DNA of 7,067 bases from Thermoplasmata archaeon (lineage in GTDB: Archaea > Thermoplasmatota > Thermoplasmata > Thermoplasmatales > Thermoplasmataceae): assembly GCA_021819605.1 (NCBI GenBank), contig JAKAQT010000082.1:1-7067 (forward strand), in the 5' to 3' direction. Shown here in pieces: positions 1 through 5,440 of this stretch (positions are counted from its first letter, which is position 1; each line of letters begins with the position of its first letter). Position numbers and translations under genes: made by a program. The notes under the pieces are model-generated. The model was not told the DNA's origin and made no database searches. It saw nothing but the letters and a program-made list of their open reading frames with translations.

Positions 1-268
1 TGGCTCCGAGACAGACTGGTATGAGCTTCCCAATGAGGGCAGAGTGCACACTTACACCACCTGCTATTTCGGGAGTGAGAAATTCCTGCCTGAAACTCCC
101 TTCAACCTCATAATGGTTGAATTTGACGGGGTGGATTCGCTCTTCATGGCCAGGCTCATTGGTGCAGACCAGGAGGATATCAAGATAGGCATGAAGGTTA
201 AGGCAAGGTTCCGGAGGAATCTGCAGATAAGTCCTACAGATGTCTATTTTGTTCCTGCGAAGGAATAA
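1..268 (+). CDS. DUF35-type OB-fold protein, C-terminal part (5' truncated)
   Basis: The frame is open from base 2 to a TAA at 266-268, giving the last 88 residues of a protein that begins outside the window. The visible part has the pattern of the DUF35 OB-fold: a short polar lead-in (GRVHTYTTCYF), hydrophobic strands (FNLIMVEFDG), a second strand pair ending in MARLIGAD, and the usual DxxIGMKVKARF closing strand. Full-length members normally carry a rubredoxin-like zinc ribbon before this domain; it would lie to the left and cannot be seen. In archaea these proteins often sit beside thiolase and HMG-CoA synthase genes and help form the acetoacetyl-CoA to HMG-CoA channel of the mevalonate pathway, so such genes may lie just upstream (inference). 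The GTG at 44 lies inside the domain and is unlikely to be a real start. The role in this organism is not shown by the fragment. Confidence 0.8.
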   Translation, partial: GSETDWYELPNEGRVHTYTTCYFGSEKFLPETPFNLIMVEFDGVDSLFMARLIGADQEDIKIGMKVKARFRRNLQISPTDVYFVPAKE

Positions 269-305
269 GCAAAAATTCTTTACAACTTTCCCATATTCTT
301 TTTTT
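269..305 (+). promoter_or_regulatory. Putative weak promoter and oligo-T stretch before the ThyX-like gene
   Basis: The 37-base gap is AT-rich. The stretch GCAAAAATTCTTTACAAC (269-286) could be a BRE followed by a weak TATA box centred near 281, about 25 bases before the GTG at 306, as expected for a leaderless transcript. A run of seven T (299-305) sits directly against that GTG and could end the upstream OB-fold transcript. No SD is present. The TATA match is poor, so read-through from the upstream gene is also possible. Confidence 0.35.
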
Positions 306-1880
306 GTGACTGATTTTTCCAACTACGACAGAAATGTTTTCCTGGTTAAGCTTGACCGGATGATAGACAGGGGCGCACTTCTTTCCAGGTACAGCCGGGC
401 ATCCGAACTGGATATCAGGGATGTTTACCGGAAGGAATTTTCCGGAAATGAGAAAAAAGGAGAAGATTTCTACAGGCGAGTCTTCGTTGAATATGGGGAC
501 GAATCCATCGCTGAACTGGTGACCGCGCAGGTTGCAGTCCAGAACGTGAGCAACATAGCAAGCAAGATTATGGAGGAACTGCGGGTTGGCCTATCCTTCC
601 TTGAGAAATCGTCCAGATATGTCCGGTATGACAGGAAATCATCGGGCAGATACCCGTTCATGGATGCCGAAACCGCTGGCATCACCGGACCAAATGCGGC
701 AGATTATGAGCAGTACTGCAACGATCTTTTCGACTTCTATTCCAGGAATTATGAAGCGGCACAGAATTTTTTCAAGAGGAAATTCCCGCTGGATGGCATG
801 CTATTTTCAGAGGGGCCTTCCACAATGAAGATCTCAGATGCCGGTGAGATGGAGAGGAAAACCATGGAAAAATCCTACAATTCGGCAGTAAGAGCCAGGG
901 CCCTTGACGATCTCAGGTTCCTCCTTCCCGGCTCCACACTGACAAACATAGGCATTTCTGGCAATGGCCGATCTTTCATAAATCTCATCCAGAAACTTCA
1001 GAGCACAGGACTTCCGGAAGCTGTGAAACTTGCATCTGAGCTTTATTCAGAACTCAGCACAGAACTCCCGGAACTGCTTAAATCTGCAGTCTCAGATCAT
1101 GGTAAGGAGCTCATAAGTTATATGTCGGGACTGGCAAATTTCAGTGCCCAGCCGGATTTTGATGTCACAGCGCAGCCCCAAACCGTCACTCTCCTGGAAT
1201 CTGATGACCGGAGAAAGGCACTGGTTCGGTCCCTCTCCATTTATGAATTCTCGTGCGGATACGGCGATCTTCAGACTCTGATGCTTTCCAACGGAGAAAT
1301 GCAGGACCATATGCTCGGTGAAAAAATAAGGCGACTTGCTGATATGAGGGAAAACCGGAGGCATAAGCTGCATAGGGCCTTTGAGTCTGTATGGTATCTC
1401 TTCCAGATCAATACAAACTATGGTGCATTCAGAGACCTTCAGAGGCACAGGTTCATCAGCATTGTAAGGAAACCTCTCACCGCGCTGTATGGTTATGACA
1501 CGCCTGATCTGTTCCAGGACTCCGGCGAATTCCATGAGCTGATGCAGAGAGGCAAGGAACTATGGAAAGCAATCGTGAAGAAGGATGGGCCCATGATTGC
1601 CCAGTATTCTGTCCCCTATGCGTACAGATATCCGGTTTCGGCATACCTGAACCTGAGGGAACTGACATTTTTCTGTGAGCTCAGGGCCACTCCCCAGGCC
1701 CACTACGATCTGAGGCGAATAGCATCCGACATGTATGGTGCCGTGAAGTCAGTCCATCCCGAGCTTTCTTCACTTCTCAAATTTGTTGACACATCTGATT
1801 ATGCACTGGGGCGGCTGAAGTCGGAGCACATGAAGGAGCGTAAACTAAGGGATATCAACGAAAATGTTGAAAAGATGTAA
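306..1880 (+). CDS. Tandem ThyX-like protein (flavin-dependent thymidylate synthase superfamily, double domain)
   Basis: With a GTG start at 306 the protein has 524 residues, about twice a normal ThyX (roughly 220-250), and both halves resemble ThyX. In the N-half, YGDESIAEL (63-71) aligns with the GHxSxxEH region and SSRYV (102-106) with the end of the ThyX signature, but the RHR of that signature is gone (LRVG there). In the C-half, FRDLQRHR keeps RHR (380-382), but the Ser and Arg-Tyr that should follow are replaced (PLTALY). The C-half also keeps the later NLR...ELRATPQAHYDLR block (449-470), like the NxR...LRxxxxAQxEIR region that binds dUMP in ThyX; the N-half version has lost the LR. 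Similar double-length proteins occur in bacteria and archaea (from memory) and are usually annotated as thymidylate synthase, but I know of no demonstrated activity. An upstream in-frame ATG at 240 would add 22 residues of non-conserved, hydrophobic, AT-rich sequence overlapping the previous gene, so GTG 306 is preferred; ATG 360 would cut into the conserved N-terminus. Confidence 0.8.
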   Translation: MTDFSNYDRNVFLVKLDRMIDRGALLSRYSRASELDIRDVYRKEFSGNEKKGEDFYRRVFVEYGDESIAELVTAQVAVQNVSNIASKIMEELRVGLSFLEKSSRYVRYDRKSSGRYPFMDAETAGITGPNAADYEQYCNDLFDFYSRNYEAAQNFFKRKFPLDGMLFSEGPSTMKISDAGEMERKTMEKSYNSAVRARALDDLRFLLPGSTLTNIGISGNGRSFINLIQKLQSTGLPEAVKLASELYSELSTELPELLKSAVSDHGKELISYMSGLANFSAQPDFDVTAQPQTVTLLESDDRRKALVRSLSIYEFSCGYGDLQTLMLSNGEMQDHMLGEKIRRLADMRENRRHKLHRAFESVWYLFQINTNYGAFRDLQRHRFISIVRKPLTALYGYDTPDLFQDSGEFHELMQRGKELWKAIVKKDGPMIAQYSVPYAYRYPVSAYLNLRELTFFCELRATPQAHYDLRRIASDMYGAVKSVHPELSSLLKFVDTSDYALGRLKSEHMKERKLRDINENVEKM

Positions 1881-1910
1881 TGCAAATCTCTTTTACAGAA
1901 GAAGACCGAT

Positions 1911-1926
1911 TAAAAAAGTTTATATT
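1911..1926 (+). promoter_or_regulatory. thsA promoter (BRE + TATA box)
   Basis: TAAAAAAGTTTATATT combines an A-rich BRE with a good archaeal TATA box centred near 1922. Transcription would start near 1947, giving a leader of about 19 bases that still contains the SD at 1952-1958. A second AT-rich box (ACATATTTAT, 1932-1941) lies downstream; it would place the start almost on the ATG and exclude the SD, so it is less likely to be the main promoter. Confidence 0.7.
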
Positions 1927-1951
1927 GAAGAACATATTTATCTGCCTACTT

Positions 1952-1958
1952 GAGGTGA
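1952..1958 (+). promoter_or_regulatory. Shine-Dalgarno of thsA
   Basis: GAGGTGA matches the archaeal 16S rRNA 3' end well and lies 7 bases before the ATG at 1966. It decides for 1966 over the in-frame ATG at 1981. Confidence 0.8.
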
Positions 1959-1965
1959 AAGTCAG

Positions 1966-3618
1966 ATGTTATCAGGACAGATGCCAATACTCGTACTTAA
2001 AGAAGGAACGCAAAGAGAACAGGGGAAGAATGCCCAGAAAAACAATATTGAGGCAGCCAAGACCATCGCAGATGCCATCAGGACCACTCTTGGGCCTAAG
2101 GGAATGGACAAGATGCTGGTTGATTCCATCGGGGATATAATTATCTCAAACGATGGGGCCACAATTCTGAAGGAAATGGATGTTGACCACCCGACTGCAA
2201 AGATGATCGTGGAGGTCGCAAAATCCCAGGACAGTGCTGTTGGAGATGGAACCACATCTGCCGTCATACTGTCAGGCGAGCTTCTGAAGCAGGCGGAGAC
2301 GCTGCTTGAACAGGGTGTACATTCCACGGTCATAACCAACGGTTACCGTCTCGCGGTAAACGAGGCCAAGAAGAACATGGAACAGGTTGCCCTGAAGGCC
2401 ACGGACGACGCAACTCTGAAGAAAATATCCATCACAGCCCTATCCGGCAAGAACACAAGCCTTTCAAGCGATTTCCTGAGCGATCTCGTTGTAAAGGCTG
2501 TGAACGCAGTTGCGGAAAACAGGGATGGAAAGATTGTTGTTGACACAGCCAACATAAAGGTCGACAAGAAGAACGGCGGAGGGGTAAACGACACCCAGTT
2601 CATCAACGGACTTGTTATCGACAAGGAAAAGGTGCACTCAAAGATGCCTTCTGTTGTGAAGAACGCAAAGATTGCCCTCATTGATTCCGCTCTTGAGATC
2701 AAGAAGACTGAGATAGAAGCAAAGGTGCAGATAACAGACCCGTCCAAGATACAGGATTTCCTCAACCAGGAATCTGACACATTCAAGACAATGGTTGAGA
2801 AGATCAAGAAGAGCGGTGCAAATGTACTTCTTTGCCAGAAAGGCATTGATGACCTTGCACAGCACTACCTGGCAAAGGAAGGGATATACGCAGTGAGGAG
2901 AGTCAAGAAGAGCGACATGGAAAAACTGGCCAAGGCCACCGGTGCAAAAATGGTGACAAACCTTGACGATCTTACGCCCGACGCGCTCGGTAAAGCTGAG
3001 AAAGTTGAGGAGAAGAAGATCAGCGATGACAGGATGACTTTCATTACAGGCTGTGCAAATCCCAAGGCAGTAAGCATACTCATAAGGGGCGGAACGGATC
3101 ATGTTGTATCAGAGATAGAGAGATCACTCAATGACGCCATAAGGGTGGTTGCCATCACCAAGGAAGACGGCATGTATCTTCCCGGTGGAGGAGCAATCGA
3201 GGCTGAACTGGCCATGAAGATCAGAGCCTTTGCAAATTCAGTGGGAGGAAGGGAACAGCTGGCAATCGAAGCATTCGCAAAGGCCCTTGAGATAATCCCG
3301 AGGACACTTGCAGAGAATGCTGGAATGGACCCAATAAACACCCTGATCCAGCTGAAATCAGAGCACGAGAAAGGGCATTTCTCGTACGGCATTGATATCG
3401 AAAAGAACGGTGTGGGCGACATGAACAAGGTGGGAGTATTTGACCCGCTCAGAGTAAAGAAGCACGCACTGGAGAGCGCTGTGGAAGTATCAACAATGAT
3501 ACTGAGAATAGATGATGTCATAGCCAGCAAGAAATCCGGCGGTGGAGAAGGCGGCCAGCCTGGAATGGGTGGCGGCATGGGTGGAATGGGCGGTATGGGC
3601 GGAATGCCACCATACTGA
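1966..3618 (+). CDS. thsA: Thermosome (group II chaperonin) alpha subunit
   Basis: This 550-residue protein is a full-length group II chaperonin subunit, which assembles into double-ring particles in the cytoplasm that fold proteins in an ATP-driven cycle with a built-in lid. The equatorial ATP site is intact: TLGPKGMDKML (41-51), NDGAT (62-66), GDGTT (93-97), the catalytic Asp of NDAIRV (390) and GGGA (407-410). The apical domain with the lid-forming helical protrusion falls around 215-370. The N-terminus MLSGQMPILVLKEGTQREQG is nearly that of T. acidophilum ThsA from memory, supporting the ATG at 1966. The C-terminus is a flexible Gly/Met-rich tail (524-550) ending MPPY. Thermoplasmatales normally have a second, beta subunit encoded elsewhere; none is seen here. 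The gene stands alone between its own promoter and an oligo-T terminator. Thermosome genes are commonly heat-induced, but I see no known heat-shock operator such as the CTAAC-N5-GTTAG palindrome. Confidence 0.98.
   Translation: MLSGQMPILVLKEGTQREQGKNAQKNNIEAAKTIADAIRTTLGPKGMDKMLVDSIGDIIISNDGATILKEMDVDHPTAKMIVEVAKSQDSAVGDGTTSAVILSGELLKQAETLLEQGVHSTVITNGYRLAVNEAKKNMEQVALKATDDATLKKISITALSGKNTSLSSDFLSDLVVKAVNAVAENRDGKIVVDTANIKVDKKNGGGVNDTQFINGLVIDKEKVHSKMPSVVKNAKIALIDSALEIKKTEIEAKVQITDPSKIQDFLNQESDTFKTMVEKIKKSGANVLLCQKGIDDLAQHYLAKEGIYAVRRVKKSDMEKLAKATGAKMVTNLDDLTPDALGKAEKVEEKKISDDRMTFITGCANPKAVSILIRGGTDHVVSEIERSLNDAIRVVAITKEDGMYLPGGGAIEAELAMKIRAFANSVGGREQLAIEAFAKALEIIPRTLAENAGMDPINTLIQLKSEHEKGHFSYGIDIEKNGVGDMNKVGVFDPLRVKKHALESAVEVSTMILRIDDVIASKKSGGGEGGQPGMGGGMGGMGGMGGMPPY
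3562..3606 (+). repeat. GGM-coding short tandem repeat at the 3' end of thsA
   Basis: Repeats of a 9-base unit (GGN GGN ATG, with variable third positions) encode the Gly-Gly-Met tail of the thermosome subunit. Synonymous positions differ between units, so selection on the protein rather than recent slippage probably maintains it. Gly/Met-rich tails line the chamber floor in chaperonins such as GroEL and recur in archaeal thermosomes. Confidence 0.75.
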
Positions 3619-3633
3619 GAACCATCCAAAAAT

Positions 3634-3645
3634 ATCTTTTTTATT
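3634..3645 (+). terminator. Oligo-T terminator of thsA
   Basis: TATCTTTTTTAT, with six T at 3637-3642, begins 16 bases after the thsA stop codon. No hairpin is needed in archaea, where U-rich tracts are enough to release the polymerase. Confidence 0.6.
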
Positions 3646-3668
3646 AACACACATATTTTCCATACCTG

Positions 3669-3687
3669 GCAAAAAATTTTTTATTTT
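3669..3687. terminator. Bidirectional oligo-A/oligo-T terminator between convergent genes
   Basis: A6 (3671-3676) is followed directly by T6 (3677-3682), then A and T4. It reads as a T-tract on both strands, so it can end the minus-strand membrane-protein transcript and act as a second stop for thsA. It lies 24 or more bases beyond the stop codon of the minus-strand gene. Confidence 0.55.
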
Positions 3688-3710
3688 GAGGATTATGCCA
3701 TTTCAAATTG

Positions 3711-4274
3711 TCAGTTTTTCTTCTCATACTGTGCCATAAGATCATCAGGATTCTGCATTTTTGGCCTCATTGCCAGGCCCACTATTGTCAGGACAAATCC
3801 TGCTATGGCCATCAGTATGCCAATAACAAGAAGAAATCCATAAATGGCTGCCTGCAGCAGATTTGAATCAATGCTGTATGATATATTGGGTGCACTGAAC
3901 GAGATCAGATAGTATGTTCCGGGGACGTGTGCATCAAAGATCTGCTCATTTGTGCCGGCAATGCTTTCATCCACCGAAGGACTCAGGCTGTGAGATGATA
4001 TATTTGAGGATGATGGTGATGCCACATTGGCATAAGTATCATAGTCGGTCTGATTCATGAAATAAAATTTCGGGCTTGAAGATATGCCGATTACTGTTAC
4101 GGCGGCAGAGCTGCTGAGGTTCAGTGGCTGTGACACATACAGTCCGCTTGTGGATTCATGGGTGAAATCTGTATATGTATGAATGAGGCTGTCTCCAGCA
4201 AATAGGCCGACACCTGAAATAACTATTCCAACAACAAGCATAATCAGGCCGATCTTCAGTATTCTCTTCCTCAA
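3711..4274 (-). CDS. Small membrane protein with two transmembrane helices, unknown function
   Basis: With a TTG start at 4274-4272 the protein has 187 residues. It starts MLRKRILK, then a hydrophobic helix (about 5-27), an ectodomain of about 110 residues (28-138), a second long hydrophobic helix (about 139-169), and a charged tail ending QYEKKN. The positive N-terminus and basic residues after helix 2 (RPK) suggest both ends are cytoplasmic and the middle faces outside. The ectodomain is Ser-rich, has no cysteine, and carries four N-x-S/T sequons (Asn 52, 74, 91, 130). The segment FDAHVPGTYYLISFSAP near its end looks like strands of a beta-sandwich, as in GOLD/PPC-like domains (weak inference). 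An upstream in-frame GTG at 4352 would add 26 Cys-rich residues across the likely promoter, so TTG is preferred: it has GGTGA four bases before it and a TATA box at the right distance. I do not recognise the family. A one-pass signal-anchored surface protein, possibly an N-glycosylated component of the wall-less envelope, is plausible but unproven. Confidence 0.75.
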   Translation of the reverse strand: MRKRILKIGLIMLVVGIVISGVGLFAGDSLIHTYTDFTHESTSGLYVSQPLNLSSSAAVTVIGISSSPKFYFMNQTDYDTYANVASPSSSNISSHSLSPSVDESIAGTNEQIFDAHVPGTYYLISFSAPNISYSIDSNLLQAAIYGFLLVIGILMAIAGFVLTIVGLAMRPKMQNPDDLMAQYEKKN

Positions 4275-4278
4275 TAAT

Positions 4279-4283
4279 TCACC
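4279..4283 (-). promoter_or_regulatory. Shine-Dalgarno deciding the TTG start of the membrane protein
   Basis: On the minus strand GGTGA lies four bases before TTG (4274-4272). The spacing is short, but it is the only SD-like sequence near any candidate start of this gene. Confidence 0.5.
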
Positions 4284-4307
4284 GAGACAGTCTCTTGAGC
4301 AACTATT

Positions 4308-4320
4308 CGAATAAATACAT
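4308..4320 (-). promoter_or_regulatory. TATA box of the membrane-protein gene
   Basis: The minus strand reads ATGTATTTATTCG. A start about 25 bases downstream falls near 4286-4288, leaving a leader of roughly 12 bases that includes the GGTGA. This supports the TTG start and argues against the longer reading frame. Confidence 0.5.
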
Positions 4321-4340
4321 TTGTATGCAGTACAATGTAT
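4315..4340. repeat. Imperfect inverted repeat upstream of the membrane-protein gene (possible operator)
   Basis: ATACATT (4315-4321) and AATGTAT (4334-4340) are perfect 7-base inverted arms around a 12-base spacer. An alternative inner pairing, ATT(T)GTA with TACAAT, overlaps them. The left arm overlaps the minus-strand TATA box, a position where a repressor could block TBP. AT-rich DNA gives such palindromes by chance, so confidence is low. Confidence 0.3.
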
Positions 4341-4390
4341 AATTGCACTCACTTGCAGATTTCATGATGCATTTTCACCTGCTGAATTGA

Positions 4391-4402
4391 GGTAAATATT
4401 TA
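4391..4402 (+). promoter_or_regulatory. trxB promoter (TATA box)
   Basis: GGTAAATATTTA contains a symmetric TATA element centred near 4397. The ATG at 4425 is about 28 bases downstream, so the transcript should be leaderless or nearly so. The upstream in-frame ATG at 4407 would lie before the transcription start. Confidence 0.6.
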
Positions 4403-4424
4403 GACAATGTGGCAATTCGGTGTT

Positions 4425-5390
4425 ATGGAATTTAACCTGTCAATGTCCAGCCAGAAAATAGAAACCCGCGACTTTGATGCAATGATTATAGGATCAGGTG
4501 CGGCCGGAATGTCCGCTGCTGTTTACGCAGCGAGGTCCGGACTGAAAGTTGTAATACTGGATCAGAGTGTGGCAGGCGGCCTGACAGCAGAAGCTCCACT
4601 GGTTGAAAATTATCTTGGGTTCAAGGCCATAAAAGGAACCGATCTTGCATCAAACTTCGCAAAACATGCACAGGAATATGCTCAGATAATAGACAGCACG
4701 CAGGTTACATCAGTAAAGCAGACAGAAAAGGGCTTTTCGGTGGAAACGTCAAGAGGAGAATTCACCTGCAGATCAGTAATTGTTGCCACGGGCACATCCC
4801 ACAAGCATCTTGGCGTACCAGGCGAGAATGAGTACTATTCAAGGGGGCTTTCCTACTGCTCAACTTGTGACGGCTACCTGTTCAAGGGCAAGAGGGTGGT
4901 TGTAATCGGCGGTGGTAATTCCGGTGCCATAGCAGCCATAAGTATGAGTGAGTATACATCTTCTGTGACTGTCCTGGAATACATGGACCATTACATGTGC
5001 GAAAAGGCCTATGAGGACAGCATAAAATCAAGGAACATCAAATACATAACAAATGCACAGGTCCTTGAGATAACGGGAGATAGAAAGAAAGTCACAGGTG
5101 TCCGGTACAGGGACAGGAATTCCGCGAAAGAATCAGTAGTGGAAACTGACGGGGTATTCATTTACGTTGGCCTGGTGCCGCAGACAGATTTCCTGAAATC
5201 ATCCGGAGTGGAGCTTTCTGACCGCGGATATATTGTGACTGACAGGAAGGGAAGGACCAGTGTTGCCGGCATATACGCCGCAGGCGATGTGGTCAAGGAT
5301 ACAGAGGCCCAGATAGCAACTGCCGTAGGAGACGGCTGCCGGGCATCCCTTGCCATGTATGGTGATATGGTAAGGGCAGGAAAGAGGTAA
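4425..5390 (+). CDS. trxB: Thioredoxin reductase, Thermoplasma type lacking the NADPH-binding motif
   Basis: This is a 321-residue, low-molecular-weight FAD-dependent thioredoxin reductase that would keep cytoplasmic thioredoxin reduced. The FAD-binding Rossmann motif GSGAAG (23-28), the redox-active disulfide CSTCDG (Cys145/Cys148), the second dinucleotide fold GGGNSG (162-167) and the closing FAD motif YAAGDV (284-289) are all intact. The HRRxxxR element that grips the NADPH 2'-phosphate in classical enzymes is replaced by EYMDHYMCEK (185-194). The T. acidophilum enzyme has the same change and is reported not to accept NADPH or NADH, so its donor is unknown. The start at 4425 gives MEFNL, matching the T. 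acidophilum N-terminus from memory, and fits the TATA box; ATG 4407 would add six residues and ATG 4443 would remove six. The gene is divergent from the membrane-protein gene and is followed by a separate promoter for sucC, so it is probably monocistronic. Confidence 0.95.
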   Translation: MEFNLSMSSQKIETRDFDAMIIGSGAAGMSAAVYAARSGLKVVILDQSVAGGLTAEAPLVENYLGFKAIKGTDLASNFAKHAQEYAQIIDSTQVTSVKQTEKGFSVETSRGEFTCRSVIVATGTSHKHLGVPGENEYYSRGLSYCSTCDGYLFKGKRVVVIGGGNSGAIAAISMSEYTSSVTVLEYMDHYMCEKAYEDSIKSRNIKYITNAQVLEITGDRKKVTGVRYRDRNSAKESVVETDGVFIYVGLVPQTDFLKSSGVELSDRGYIVTDRKGRTSVAGIYAAGDVVKDTEAQIATAVGDGCRASLAMYGDMVRAGKR

Positions 5391-5392
5391 AC

Positions 5393-5409
5393 CAAAACAA
5401 GTTTTTATC
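5393..5409 (+). promoter_or_regulatory. sucCD promoter (BRE + TATA box)
   Basis: CAAAACAAGTTTTTATC resembles the thsA promoter (A-rich BRE, then G and a T/A box). The TATA centre near 5405 predicts a start near 5430 and a leader of about 11 bases. The T5 run (5402-5406) may also help to end the trxB transcript. Confidence 0.55.
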
Positions 5410-5431
5410 TAATTTGGAACTATCCTGAAGT

Positions 5432-5436
5432 GGTGG
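5432..5436 (+). promoter_or_regulatory. Shine-Dalgarno of sucC
   Basis: GGTGG precedes the TTG at 5441 by four bases and supports that non-ATG start. Confidence 0.55.
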
Positions 5437-5440
5437 TTCA

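Noticed and set aside
240..305. Upstream ATG extension of the ThyX-like protein (22 extra residues)
   Set aside because: The extension is AT-rich, has no family likeness, overlaps the previous gene by 29 bases and contains the likely promoter and T-tract.
1092..1535. Minus-strand open frame of 147 codons inside the ThyX-like gene
   Set aside because: It is antisense to conserved ThyX-like sequence including the RHR block, has no promoter or SD, and its product shows no recognisable pattern.
1880..2140. Plus-strand open frame starting at the ThyX-like stop codon
   Set aside because: It crosses the thsA promoter and overlaps thsA in another frame; the protein is low in recognisable structure and the thsA frame is certain.
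2343..2846. Minus-strand open frame of 167 codons inside thsA
   Set aside because: It lies wholly antisense to the thermosome apical domain; its hydrophobic look comes from reading Lys/Glu-rich codons backwards.
3099..3650. Minus-strand frame with a proline-rich PPIPPMPP start
   Set aside because: The proline repeat is only the reverse complement of the Gly-Gly-Met codons of the thsA tail.
4275..4352. Upstream GTG extension of the minus-strand membrane protein (26 extra residues)
   Set aside because: It covers the TATA box and SD, adds a Cys-rich segment unlike the rest of the protein, and places charged sequence before a normal signal-anchor start.
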